A DNA stretch of 64,000 nucleotides, from the NCBI RefSeq assembly GCF_910592395.1, contig NC_088309.1, forward strand, positions 11,350,501 through 11,414,500, written 5' to 3'. A model generated the notes under the pieces. It searched no databases. It saw only the letters and a program-made list of their open reading frames with translations, and was not told the DNA's origin. How positions within the stretch are numbered: position 1 is the first letter of the stretch; every line of letters begins with the position of its first letter. This document shows positions 12,901 to 27,000 of this stretch, piece by piece. Made by a program: the position numbers and the translations under genes. Source of the stretch: Lineus longissimus (lineage: Eukaryota > Nemertea > Pilidiophora > Heteronemertea > Lineidae).

Positions 12901-15900
12901 GTTGTCAAAACGCTTACGGTATTATATGACGTTTTTGGGGAAAACTCCTTCTGATTCTGTTTGGTGAGATGTTTAAGTCAGGTAATGGCAGCCGTGTGGT
13001 TAGAATTTTCAGAACTTGCCCTTCAAATGCTAATGCCATGAACCATGGTCTGATGGAATTTGAAACTACGGTGAAACCTCTAAAAGCATACACCTCTCTT
13101 AGTGGAGACATGTGTCTAATAAGGACAATCTCTCCATTGAGAACACTGGATTTAGTCCCAAATTGGTCAATTCCATTGAATTTGACCTCTGTAATCAGGA
13201 CAACTCTAAACTAGAGACAGTATTTGTCAGTTTCAAGAGTGTCCTTTGTAGAGAGGTACTACTGTATGTGAATTATCTTAGTCATGTACTTCACGTTTTG
13301 TGTGCATGCTATTGTAGGTATGGCATGCAACCTATGCCAAATTATAATGTTATGAAGTTTTACATAAACCCATACCTATTAAAACTTCATATGATTCCCT
13401 TGTCCCAGTGCCAAAAACATTTGAAAAATGTCTAATCATCAGAAGATGGATGTATAAATGTTTTAACAACATCAAAAACCTGTTTTATTTCAAAGTCATG
13501 TCAAGAGTTCGATGTTTTAATAAGTTCAAAATATTACTCTCTCTCTGTGGTCCATTTATAAAGTTGCCTGGTCGATGACTTGAATCAAGAGTCGATAAAG
13601 ACTATAGTCTTTATTAATTCGTGCTTGAATCTATATCGATCTCGATCAGAGTTTGACAGGAAGTGATATGACAGGTACTGCATCAACTCGCATCCGTCAT
13701 GCGATTGTACAGCGGGAGTCCAAGTCGAGTACGCACGTCAGGAAATCAGCGTGAAATATAGAGAGAATTTTAATGAGATCAAACATGTCCTTTGGAAGAA
13801 TAGTTCGGCGTATAAAGTTTGACGGGATCATGCATCTAGAAACTATGTTCCATGTGTTGCGTATTGGTCAACTAGGGTGGAAATTTGTAGATTCAGCATA
13901 AGTGTGTTTATGCGTGTGTCGTGAGGATGCACTGTTAAATTGCCTGTGTCCCTGAATTGTTGGAAATTTTGATAGCTTTATAAACAAAATAGTTCTAAAT
14001 TGCCTGTGTCCCTGAATTGTTGGGAATTTTGAGAGCTTTATATACAAAATAGTTCTAAATTGCCTGTGTCCCTGTATTGTTGGAAATTTTGATAGCTCTA
14101 TGAACAAAATAGGTCTGAAATGCCTGTGTCCCTGAATTGTCGGAAATTTTGATGGCTTTATAAACAAAATAGGTCTAAATTGCCTGTGTCCCTGAATTGT
14201 TGGGAATTTTGATAGCTTTATAAACAAAATAGTTCTAAATTGCCTGTGTCCCTGAATTGTCGGAAATTTTGATAGCTTTTTAATCAAAATAGATCTAAAT
14301 TGCCTGTGTCCCTGAATTGTTGGAAATTTTGATAGCTTTATAAACAAAAAAGTTCTAAATTGCCTGTGTCCCTGAATTGTCGGAAATTTTGATAGCTTTA
14401 TAAACAAAATAGGTCTAAATTGCCTGTGTCCCTGAATTGTCGGAAGTTTTGATAGCTTTATAAACAAAATAGATCTAAATTGCCTGTGTCCCTGAATTGT
14501 CGGAAGTTTTGATAACTTTATAAACAAAATAGGTCTACTCTAAATTGCCTGTGTCCCTGAATAGTTGGAAATTTTGATAGCTTTTTAATCAAAATAGATC
14601 TAAATTGCCTGTGTCCCTGAATAGTTGGAAATTTTGATAGCTTTATAAACAAAATAGATCTAAATTGCCTGTGTCCCTGAATTGTCGGAAATTTTGATAA
14701 CTTTATAAACAAAATAGGTCTACTCTAAATTGCCTGTGTCCCTGAATTGTTGGAAATTTTGACAGCTTTATAAACAAAATAGATCGGTCAGGTGGTCATT
14801 CTAGCACTGTATAATGGTAGTTTCTGGTTTTGCCAGGCCACACCAATTTGATCCTTAGGTTAACGGATTTTTAGGACACACCAGGAAGAGCGTGGGGTGG
14901 GGGGGGGGGTCGAAAAGGAAAAAGAAAACTTTAGAAAAACATGTAAAAAGTTTGCTTGATTCAGTCCAAGTCACAATTGACAGCCAGTAAATCACATCAT
15001 TGGCACGTCATTGACACGCTACCCAGCAAAGGTGGTTTGAAACTTACGCAAAGTGAAGAGAGATAAGCGCGTCACTGCTGTGTCATTGATGCGCAACTCG
15101 GCGCGCAACCCGCGCATACGTTGCGTGTCGCTGACAGGAGGCAGGACGGATGTCATTTGTGACTTGGACTGTAGGTGTAATCCATAAGTTGTCTTGACCT
15201 CATCAGTCGCCACTGTCTGAAAGGCAGACATTAGGCTGGTGTCATTAAAGGGACAATGTGAGTGTGGGATTAAGCTGGGCGAGAGGATATCAACCAGGGG
15301 GACTTTATGCAGGAGGAGATGGGCTAATCTGGCCATCTTCAAATGACTAGTACACAGTAAGGGCCCTTGGTCATGTCAGACTCGGCACTTAATATATCCC
15401 TCGCACATGTGAGAATCATTTCGACCTACTGTGACTGTGAGATGTGAGAGACCCCTATTGGCAACTTTATGTAACTTTATCTTGCCTGCCTAGCTGCTGC
15501 CTATATTGTCCCTTTAAGCTGACCTCTGATAAATGATTTTTGCTAGCATGGCCCACTTTTAAAATGGACAATTTCTGAAAATGTTTTTACAAAGAGTCCA
15601 CCGGTACACCATTCGATAAAATATGAGATTTCGACAACTTGGTTAAATTGATATGAATATGCATCGCCAGAAGTCACAGAGCCTGGGATCATAAGCTTTA
15701 TATTAATGTGTCAGGCGAGACATTTTTTTTATCGACTAATGGCTACATATGAATACCTTAGGTTCTGTGATTATGAGACTAATATCTTATCTCCTCCGTA
15801 AGGAAAAGGAACGCATTATAATCCCCAGAATACCCATTTTTCCGCGCTGTGACTTCCTTGCTGTGCGTTTTTCTAAGATTTTTTTTTCACACTGTCAATT

Positions 15901-18040
15901 TTGCATTAGTATTAGTGATATTTTTATTTGCAAACCTGGTGTCAATTTGGCTGACAGGAAACGAGCCTTAGGGTTGGCTTTTATTGGCTGACTCAGTCGA
16001 CATCAGCTTTTTGCAGTCAACCTGTTGTTATTGGAGGGCTTAACAATGTCCCATTTATCATACAGTTGTTATCTCTAAATTCGCCTCATTGGTGCACCAG
16101 TGACGCTATGTTTTGTGTATGTTGTGCGTGACCTTTGCCCAAGTTACACGCAACCTTTGCCCGAGTTACGCGTGACCTACGCGCAGGATAGCGCCAATGA
16201 TGCGTATTTATTGATGACAATTGTAATTTGGACTGTAAATCTCTATGTTTACAAAAATAGGACAATCAAACTTAAGCCTTCCAGTACTAGTGACTGAGAT
16301 AATTTTACTTGAAAGACCAAAAAATTCTCCTCTGTATTTACATCGTAACAAATCAGAAAGTGGTTTTGGAGTAATTTTGCCCAATGGCCTTCTATTCGGT
16401 GTAGCGGTCTAACTCCTCCTTGTGTGAAACAGAACCCCGGTGACTCTGTGGGTACTCTCGATGGTTTTAGCACATCAAATACAGATGAGGCAAGGGGGAA
16501 ATATGACATGGCACAAACGGCGCTTAAAAGGCCACGCTTTGATTAAGGGTTGCGTCGAAAGCATTTCTGTGAGTGCCTTGGGAGGTAATTTTAGTCGGGG
16601 ATATGGCTAGTATCACTTTGTTCCTCAAACACTGTGTAAACTTAGACTCTGGTAAGGCGGCGTGCATTAGGAATAGGAGAGTGTATTGTTGTGGTTCTTT
16701 GTCATGCTATAGCTGTGGGCAATTGTTGTGAAGTCACTGGTCTATCTTGGCTAATAGAGATGCTATGGTGAAACCGTCAACTAAATGTAAGTCATATTGC
16801 GGTTTGACATGTGGTCATTCCATATCAGTAATGATGCCAAGTGAAACTTTTGATGGGTTTGGAATGCATTTTTAGCTCAGCTGACGAAAATCAGCAGAGA
16901 TGGTGAAATAACTATTCAGAATGGCGTCTGTCCCTCCATCCGTCAACATGGGGCACGTTTTGTAACCGTATAAAGCCCTTGGCAGCCAAGGAATTGCCCC
17001 CTGACAGAAAATTTAGCACCGTTCGACTTAAACATGGGGCTGAAGGCATAAATTACAAATAAATTTCTTGCCGCTTTATTCCAATAGATAGAAGCTTGAA
17101 ATAAATTCAGGAAGTGTGCATAGAAGTAGGTTTTGATATAAAATTGGAATAGTTTTGATTGATACTACCAGTTTGCGTTACTGAGCAAAAATCTACATTG
17201 ACCTAGTTTTAACTTGATTTTGAATTTTTTCTTGTATGACTCCGAAGGGGGGAAGGTAATGCAACACATGTTTCTGATATGATCTACTTACTCCCTGTTG
17301 GGCTGGTGTTAATCTATAGGTCAATGGAACACCCCAGCACCATGATGTCTCAGTTTGGTACCTTCGAAGGTAATGACCCTTGCTGAGACCGTACTCTTCA
17401 TCCATTTTTTTCAAAGCTCCCCCTTACAGAGAGAGTCCTGGTCCTCTGAAGGGACCATATGCCAGCAGATGAATAATCACAGGGTTTCGTAAATAATGTC
17501 ACGGTGTTTGTGCTGGGATCATCCTTAATGACAAAAAATCTAATTTGTTCACCTTAGAGTCATTCGAGGTAGAAAATTGCAAAAACTTTGCTCCCTACAC
17601 TGGAGTGTTCCATCAATGTTTCTCGCTTTAATGGATTTTGCCAGAGGGAAAATCTAACTTGTGTTTTTCTTCTTAATTGAAATGGAAGTTTTAAAAATAA
17701 CGATGTCGAATTTTTGAGTGTAACTATGGCACGTTTCTTAACCACTTTAAGCTATGAACTTGAAACTTGGTATACATGATCCCCTGTGTCAGATAACCTC
17801 TGATGCTGAAATTCAGTTTGATCTGATTCTCGACTTGGCCACCAGGGGGCCAAAACTGAAAAGGTAGAAAGTGCAATATCTTGCTTGTTAGTGACTGGTT
17901 TTCGATAATGTTTTTATGGTAGGTACTCCAAGCAAGGATACATCACATGTCATACCAATTTTGGGTTTGCCTATTTGTTATACATTTTTAGCTCACCTCT
18001 TAGCAGAGGTGAGCTTATCCCATACCGTGGCGTCCGTCGT

Positions 18041-18087
<47 letters not shown>

Positions 18088-21000
18088 CGTCGTCCGTTAG
18101 CAGGGCACGTTTCGTAACTGTTAGAGCTATTGAGTTGAAACTTGGTACACATGTACCCTTATGTAATGACACCTTGGAGACCAAGTTTCGGTCCGATTCG
18201 TTTCATGGTTTGGCCACCAGGGGGCTAAACGTTAAAAGTGAAAATATGCAATATCTCCCTTAATAGTAGTCGGGAAATTTTGAAAAAAATATAGTAGGTA
18301 CTTCTAGCAAAGGTGCATCATATATCCTCCGGGTTTTTGATTTGACCTCCTTTTCAAGGTCACAGAGGTCAAATGGTGTAAATTGGCCGTTAGGATGTAA
18401 CGATGGCACGTTTCTAAACTGCAATGACTATTGATACCAAATTTGGTACACATTTACCCCTTAGTCAGGTGATCTCAGGGACCGAAGTTTGGTCCAATAT
18501 GATTCACCACTTGACCACCAGGGGGCAAAATCCAAAAACCTTAAAAATGTGATTATTCCTTAACTTCTTGCCCGATTGCCACCAATTTGATATCATGGGT
18601 ACATCTAACCACCATACAGTATATGTCACACAGGTTTTTAATTTAACCTTCATGTCAAGGTCACAGAGGTCAAATGGCGTAAATTCGCCGTCAGGCCGTA
18701 ACTATGGCACGTTTCTTAACTGCAATGACTATTGATCACAAATTAAGTACACATGTACCCCTTGGTCAGGTGATCTTAGGTACCGAAGTTTGGTGCGATC
18801 TGATTTGCCGTTTAGCCTCCAGGGAGGGGGCCAAATCCTAAATTCTTCAAAATGCCATTATTCCTAGTAATGACTTGCCCGATTGGCACCAATTTTATAT
18901 CATAGGTACATCTAATTCTAACAACCATTCAATGTGTCACCCGGGTCTTCTTTGATTTGACCTACTTTTCAAGGTCACAGAGGTCGAATGTACTGTAAAT
19001 TGGCCATTTTGGGGAAATTGTAATTGCTTGGACCTACATCAAACCTAACACTACATGACACAATACCATGCTCTTTATCCATCTTTCCTCCACATGAGGT
19101 GAGCACAATGGCCCTGGCCATTTCATTTATCTTGTCATCCGGCTGTGTTCAGGTCAAGTACAACGGGACATTTCAGACAAACAGAAAAAACGACAACAGG
19201 TAAATCGAATCAATTACGAATGTCGTCTAAATTTCCCTTTGTAAATGCAATGTAAGAACTAGCAGCCCTTCATATTTTGGCAAAAGTGCTGCGCAGATGA
19301 GAGTTTCGATTATAATTGCTGCAACAAAGGGATTTCTCTTCTGCTGGTAAAACTGGTAAGCGCTGGGTTTGGAATTGATTGCAGTTCGCTGCGTCCATCA
19401 CTTCTTCTCACAGATATCTGCTGCGATGACCACCCCTTGCAATTTTAATTGCAGGTTGTAGTGATTTAAAGCGCTTGTTTGCAGGACGCTTGGTTTAGAA
19501 TAGATATTAGTTTACACATCCTATTTCCGGTTACCCACCCACCTAATATTCTGGTGTAAGTCATGAAGGCGTCCGATGAATGGAAGATTTCACTGTTTTA
19601 GCAACCACATCTCCCCTATGAGATGTCGTCGTAATGAATGCTCTTAAAGCTCTTATCCAGCCATTGTGCCTTTCGGTTGGCTAAAGTAGCGCGGAAATCC
19701 CAAAAGAACTTCAGCCATGGTCACAAGTCAAAGTTTAGGTGGAAGTTGTAATTCTTGACTCTCATAGGAATCCTAGTTTGAGGAATTGGAGCTGCGGCAT
19801 AATAGGGATGAAATTGGAAAATATTGTTGGGTTCTTGCTTAATGGACGGGTTAGTTACAGGTCATGGATCGGGTACTCTCTATCTTGTCTGGGGAACATT
19901 TCATGATGAACTTGATCTTGTTCGGTTTCTGTCTTGTTTGGGAAGCTTGTTGGGTTGGATTTTAAATATTTTCCATTGCAACCAGTGGGTGGGAGAACTG
20001 AGCTGGCGCTAAAAGCGTTTTGCGAATTGGTGCTAAAAGCCTTGTGTGAGGTCTGGGGAAGGCTGTTGTTGCATTCATTACCTCCTGGTTCAGGTGACAC
20101 AGCCATTTGCTTTTTAACACGTTTTCTATTTGACGCAACTATAGAACTATAGACCATAGCAAGGGTCTATGTTTTCCGCTTAGTCTGGGCCATACAGAAA
20201 CTGAAGGTAAAATAGGTAATCACCACCTAGATTTCAAGTAAAATGAGCCCAAACGTGAATTTCAGAAAACTTCAACTCGAAGTCACTTGTCTCTGCAACC
20301 AGAGAAAGGTGCCAAAAAACTGCTGATCACGACGAGATGGTTAGGCGCTGATATGTGCAGACCATAGAAAAATCAGTCAGACTTTTCTCTTAGTTTAGTA
20401 TGGAAAGCCACCTTTCTGTATCAATTAATTGCTACCGCACACGGTATTTACCGGGTCCATATACTGCGTACTATTGGCCCACAGTAATCTGTTCTGCTGA
20501 ATTTTTCACAAGTTCTGTCATCATTCACCGCAGTCCTTAAAAGTTTTTGGTTGGTTTAATAACACACCATGAAAATCGAGATGAAAGCACTGCACTTGAT
20601 TCAGTGAGGACCTCGTCCCTAAAATTTGGACAGTAACGCTAGCTAATTACAATAAAACTTCTCCAAAAGCCATGTTGGGATCCCGGCAGCTTGGTCTGTA
20701 CAAGGTGGGGGCTAGGGGTCTTATAAACTGCCATAACCCTGTGGTAGTGAAAGGAGTCAAGTGGTTCTCAGAAGTCAGGTTTTCTAATCCAGCCGCAAAC
20801 TAGACTCTCTCATCTGAGAATCTGTCTCGAGTCGGTTTCATCAACTCGGGATTATTTCAAAGTATTCTGTTAGACGGCTCTTTTCAATATTAACATCCTT
20901 GCTTTCGAGCTCATTTGATACACACGAATCGTATGAATATGTTAAACCGTGCGTAGTTTGTATTCGTCACGAGAACCATCGATTCATTTCCATCTCTCGT

Positions 21001-24000
21001 TACTATTATGACAAACTAGGTTTAATATCCTGAGTTTTGATTGCTTACAACCAGATTTCAAAGGCATTTATTATATTGTAATTTTCATATAGCCCAGTGG
21101 GTCCCGTAAGCTAATAAATGGTCAGGGGGTCTTTTGAAACTTCATGGATGGCTACCTTGTTATGACTGGTGATGAATGAGTTGTTGAATATTCTCATAAG
21201 TTGATGTGTTTGGACAGTTTCATTTGGGAGTGCCGCTGAGGTTGTTTTGTGGTTATTACTCTGGCCATATTGTTCCTGTTATTCAGTCATTGGAAGGCAA
21301 CATGAATTTAATTACAAATGATATTAATTTCTTGCTTGGAGAAAAAATCTGCTCTCGTTGGCTGACTCCGACCAGTAACCGGGTCAACTGCCTTGTGTGG
21401 CATTTGACACAGTGTCGTGCCAGGTCCTGTATCAAAACAAATATGGTGGGAAGGTCTTCTGATACCTAGTTATGGCTTATGGCTGGGATGATTAAGCCAG
21501 AGTCCTGAATGAGTTGATATGAGAGTATGTACGATTTTATTTTGACAGATTGTGTTATTTCGCAATTTTTTAATTTTTGCGAATTGAGATCAGCCACAAA
21601 AATAAATGCCTTTTTAGTCAATGTGTTATTTTCTTGTATGTCATCTTCTTTGGTGTGGTGTAAAGAGAGAGGCCATGAGACTATATCTTGATTTGATAAA
21701 ACTCCCTTTGTCGTCTTAGTCTCCCGAAATCATCAGCAGTTCATGTGGTACAACAAGAGAGGCTGTGTCAATTCAAAAGCTTCTTCCCCTTGTTGTCATC
21801 ATCTGCATTTTCATAATCATCAGCACCTTTGCGCGCTACAACGACAAGGAGAGACTTTGCCGACGTGATACCGACTATATACTTGCATTCAGTCATTCAC
21901 ATCTTGAAAACTTACCGCTTACCAATTTACGGATTAACTGCAACTTTATTCCATATGAAATATTCCATTCTCCTCGGAGGTGCCTTGTTTGAAATCCCTC
22001 AACACCCACCGTTCATTCCCACACACAGTTTTCCCCAAAGATGGATTCCCTCGGGGTGTGATAATGTGTCCCCTTTTCATCGAGATAGAAATCCTACATC
22101 ACTATTTTTACTAATGGGAAGTAAAGGCGACAGATTATCTCGCAATTTATAAGTAAAGGAAGACATATGATGCTTAATCTCAGGTGAAAAGACAAGATAT
22201 ATCTGGGATTTCTGTCAATCCGTACAGGTGTGTCACTTCGCGAGTATTACGGCGATTTTTTCCGCTAAATAATTATAGCGCGCCTTAATGGAAATGCTTT
22301 GTTACTTTGCACATTTTGTGGTAATGACTGCGCGTATCGTTGTCTTCAGCCGATAATGACAAGCATGTTTTTAATGCAAACAGATGATACTTTCCCAACG
22401 AAATGTGGGATTAATTGATCTTTCCTCGCAGGTCTTGGCTTAATGGCAAAGTGTCACACTGCCCTGAGGAACTGTGGCTGCTCCCCAATCACAGCCATTA
22501 TTGGCCAATTGAAAAATTTGTCCACCTTGGGGTGAATCGTTTTGCTGCCCTTGGGGGTAATGGAGCATTGAGATCGTGTGTGAATGTACTTTTTGTAGCG
22601 GTTGGTTACGCTGTGCTATGTTGATCTAACCAGCCTACATGACCTCTTTGACCAGGATAAAATTGACCTCTAGGCATTGCCAAGTGGCTGCTGAGTTGAC
22701 TTGTGGTTCTTTGACCTTGTCAGTCTTTCTGTAGTGTCATGATTGGCCAGATTTAAAATTGGTCAACTTGACGTGGAACGTTTTACGGCCTGGTACCCTT
22801 GGGGCTTATGAAGGGTTGATCTGGGTGCAATCTTTTGTGAATATGGTCTGTACTGAATGTAGAAGAGGCTGACCTCTGCTTAGATTGGGTTTACCTCTGC
22901 TGGGCAGTGCCAGAGGAGAACCAACTGCTTCTTAGTGTTAATTTTATGGGGATCTCATCATTACTTGGTAACTTTAATCATGTTCAGGAGCTCTGGTCTG
23001 TTTATTTGTGGGTGAGCTCACCTCTGACCAGGATAGAATCGCACCTGGGCAGTGGCAAAGGAGTAACAGCAGCTTCTAAAACATGTTGGTTTTATGGCGA
23101 TCTCATCATTTAGGATAAACTAATATTATTTAGTGGTGCTGTTTTCAGGATGGTAAAAAAAGCGATATCTGATCGACATCAGATCCAAAATGTCTGCGTA
23201 ATCAAAATATTTGTGTAAACGACACACAAAATATGTTTCAGATTGAATCTACATTCAATCTGACGCGTCCCACAGTCAGAATGCCATAACGCTTGAAAGT
23301 TGTTTGGTGCATTAAACTCTTTGGCTCTGCGTGGAGACCCACATTCTAATAGGTCCCTTCCGACTTTGCTGGGTCTCCTAGCGTCTAACAAGCGACGTCT
23401 ACTCGGGTTTGTTGTTCCCAGTAGGTCTATTCCTTTTCCTAGACTGGTTGCCAGCCAGCCAGAGAAGGCCATTCTCGGCCACTGACCATTCCGAGTGATG
23501 AGTATCGCAAGTCTCTGCAATAAAATTCTCAACTACAACATACTTTAGGTTCAGCTGGATAGAGCTCTCTATCCCTGGCACTTTTCCACGGAGAGTATAG
23601 CAACTCAACTTTGTTGCTTACCCTCACGCCATATCCAGTCTATGTGGATGATATTCACGTTATTGCAAACATTATCATCTCTATGGAGACACTCAGTTTT
23701 AGCAAAATATTGCCTGGTTATCATATTAGCAATGTGTTCATAGTCTTGATACATAGAAGTGTATGCAGTTGTTGTTGCGCAACTTATACTAGATTTAAAA
23801 ATTTGCACCTTTTGAATATGCGCACCTCATACTAATTTTCAAAAATATGTCTTAATACATAATTTGTCAGCATGTATTATACTGCTACCGGAAATTTAAA
23901 AAAATATTTTTATCTAATAAACAATTTGTCAACAATTACTGTTTTATTTTTGAACTTCTATCTAGTAAATAATTTTTCAACATGTATCATAATGTTACTG

Positions 24001-27000
24001 GAAAATTTCTTTGAGCTTTTATCTTCAGTAACTGGTAAATGATTTGTCTACATGGTATAATTTTGCTGACAAGATTTATAAATTTGTTGCATATATTGAA
24101 GCTTTTTGCCGTTAAGTGCTTGACGTGGATTCCCCTCGGTGCTGCAATTTCGTAAATTACTACAGTCCATTTATTGATCAATATTTTCCCTATAGATGCA
24201 TTAGCCCACTTTGTGAGTGCATTAATCGCGAGGGTTTTTAACAAGGTTTCATGTGATGGAGATAGCTGTGTCTGTAGCATGCGGGTCTTGTCTGCTTAAC
24301 CCTTTGTTGAGTAATGGACCACTAGCCACGTAATATCAGGAGGTTATACCAACAGCACGGCATTTATGTGACTGACATAAGCTCAAAAACTAACGTTACT
24401 GATGTAGAAAGTGAAAATTTATCAACACAATTGGCATCAAGTTATGATATCATCTGTGTGCTGAAAATGTCACACATTGATATGATCCCAAATTGTTGCA
24501 TTTATGGGACTTACATATAAGGAAACACACCGTCTTCTGAGTTTCTATAAAGTTTCAGCATGTCCAAGGGCATGTATATTGGTGATGTGCATAATGGACT
24601 TTGTATGTAGTGGACAACATGTTGTTTGAGTCGAGTCCAGTTTATTTTAGTTTTACTGTGTCTTAGTGAAAAGATTCTAACTTCACGTTTGCTTTGTCTC
24701 TTCATTCTCATGAAAACATGATACCAAACTTAACCGACTCTGGAAAAGGGGATAGTCTACTTTACTCAGAGGGCTGTGAAGGACCCAAGAATAGTTTACG
24801 TCTTGATTTGAATTTGTTTATTGAGGAGGCTCAAAGCTGTCTTCCATGCAATACAGCTCGGATTCAATTCCAGAGAGAACCCCGGATTTCTGGATGAACC
24901 GTCGTGGCTTTCAAGGAAATAAAATTCCTACCTCTGCACGGTCCTTTCAAAGAGAATTAAAATGAGGTTCCTTGTGACGGTTGTCTCTTCCAGGGCAAGC
25001 AGAAGACGCCATGCACCATTTGAGAAACACGAGTAGCTGGACTCTACCTCTGGCCAAAGACAGAGCCACTGGGCCTGTAAACCCTATTGGCACCTAGTGG
25101 CTCATAAAATGCTCATCCCACCTTAGAGGTGGGACACTCCCTGATGGAGAATAACACATACTCCCAGTGCAGAGCAAACACTGAAGACAAAAAAGATCAA
25201 AACTTTAACTGAACATTGCATCTCTTGACCAGATTTCTTCAACTTGAAATGCATAATCGCTGTGTCCTTCTCATCACTGAATAATCTGGTGTGAAGAGTA
25301 CCTGGCTGAATTGTACCACTTAGTTGAACATTACCAGCTCATGTTGAAAGCTTTATGTGGCCCATTAATATAGCCTCTTGTTGATTTATTTGGTCAAACC
25401 ATTTACAGTGATGTGGTCAGAATATCAGGAACGATTTGTTGGGGGGGTACCAGCATCCTAGATTTGAACACAACTTTGCCATCGACGTAGCTTGCTACTG
25501 GAAGCTGTGATATGTTTGAGAAGTTAGAAATTGTTGATCTGCTCCTCATATCGCATCCTGTTTATTCCAGATTCCCCAAAATACTAACTGCATTGGAAAA
25601 GAAGTAATCTGTTCTTCTTTACATGGGAGAGGTTTTTCATTTGATAGAAAGTAACAGAGTGAATTTGTTTACTGTTTTCCAGGAGAAGAAATTGGAAGCT
25701 CAGCAAGCAAAGTTACAAAACTCAAAAAAGACTGCCAAACTGCAAGGTAAGTGATTGATGACATTTTAAGTTGTAAGGAGATTGTGGGTGCGTAACAAAA
25801 GCATCACAGCTTGTTAATTGGCTCTTAAGTCGATAATGGTGTTTTGTCAGACATCATTAGGAATACTGTAAAAATTGAATTTGCTCATTTTCTTTTTGCA
25901 AACGACTAAATTCCGCATTTGCTGCTGAAATCTGATGGTTAATGCAATAGAGTTTCTATGTTTTCGAGGGTCTTCCACCTCTTTGAGTCAAGATCAGCCA
26001 CCTCTCTGAGCAAATCCAGCCTCAGATTGTCTCTGTCTTTTAGTGTCCTGACATTGCTTTGCCAGGGTGAGAAAATTGCTAGTTTGTTAGGCTGGATTTG
26101 CTTGAAGACGAGGTTAGCACTCGGAAATGTCATTGCTGATTCCTCTGGGTAAACATTGCACCCGTCCTAAGAGAGTTAATTCTAATCAAGATAATAGTAT
26201 ATATTTCAATATCACCTGTCACTGAAACCACCTCCTCTATGATCAGGCCCCCCATCCTCCACTGATTACTGCAGTTTGTCAAAAGATCCCCATATCTTTG
26301 ATGAAAGGCTTCCTACTCTTACTGACATCTGTCAATGTGGATGAAGCAGATCAGATTACCTCTAAATACTCCACCCATTATGTGGGCATGCCCACCCTTT
26401 GAAATAAAAATCGCCTGAGACCTGTGGACCTCTTTGTTGTCGTCTTTGGTAGAATGATTATTGGTCAGTTTCGGGTTAGAATTCTATGTTGTTTATGCGT
26501 GCCAGAAAATATCATGTTAATACTGGTATCAAACCTAGATTAACCCCTCGGGTTTATATTCTGGTGGAGACGACAACGCCATTTAAGTACTCATGAGGTT
26601 GGAGGGAACCTGAGCTATCAGATAGGGGAGCATTTTTTTTAGCCATGGGTATTTTATTTGGACTTGCATTGAGAAAAAAACACTCTTGGGTGTAATCCTG
26701 AGATCAGTCTGAATAGTTAAGTGAATTTCCTTTTGAATATAATTCATTTTTGTGCTGCCAGGGGGCAGTGCATCAGTTGATGCATTGAAAATACATGTAG
26801 CAGAAATTTGTGACATCCTGGACCATACTTTAGGTTCATTTCACTCAGAATCTAGGTGGTGGTGACCTATTTAAATTTCTGTTCTTGAATAGCGCAAGTC
26901 AAGCAGAAAACGCCTTAAGAGCTCAAACCCAACTGAGACTTAAAGTTTGTTGGGCGCAAGGGGATCCAGTTGAAAACATGAAATCAAATGAAATCAAATT

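Larger units (their letters stand above)
17690..19125. repeat. TTTAGCTCACCT repeat with ~300-bp inner units and AGGTCA motifs
   Basis: At 17986-18016, AGCTCACCTCT and AGAGGTGAGCT form a perfect 11-bp hairpin. A (GTC)n run follows, then three or more tandem ~300-bp units, each with GGCACGTTTCT, TTGGTACACAT, CACCAGGGGGC and TCAAGGTCACAGAGGTCA. It ends with CACATGAGGTGAGCACAATG at about 19110, which mirrors the left end. The upstream 17690-17985 segment is a further related unit. A shorter copy lies at 39719-40205. No coding capacity. Confidence 0.75.
12248..25682 (+). other. 13.4-kb SCAPER intron
   Basis: This is the largest intron of the window, from GTAAGA to the acceptor CTGTTTTCCAG at 25682. 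It contains a dispersed repeat (13068-13268), the 60-bp minisatellite (13935-14785), MITEs at 14962, 15245 and 16062, the AGGTCA repeat (17690-19125), a degenerate repeat field near 22450-23110 and a SINE fragment at 24846. From about 19130 to 22450 and 23115 to 24840 I see no gene. A short missed exon cannot be ruled out. Confidence 0.75.

Noticed and set aside
13868-14712. Long minus-strand open frames with a 20-residue repeat as a secreted repeat protein
   Set aside because: They exactly follow the 60-bp minisatellite, lie inside a SCAPER intron and have no flanking signal peptide, splice context or unique coding sequence.
17916-18263. Arginine-rich proteins on both strands
   Set aside because: The poly-Arg tracts are the (GTC)n microsatellite of a dispersed repeat.
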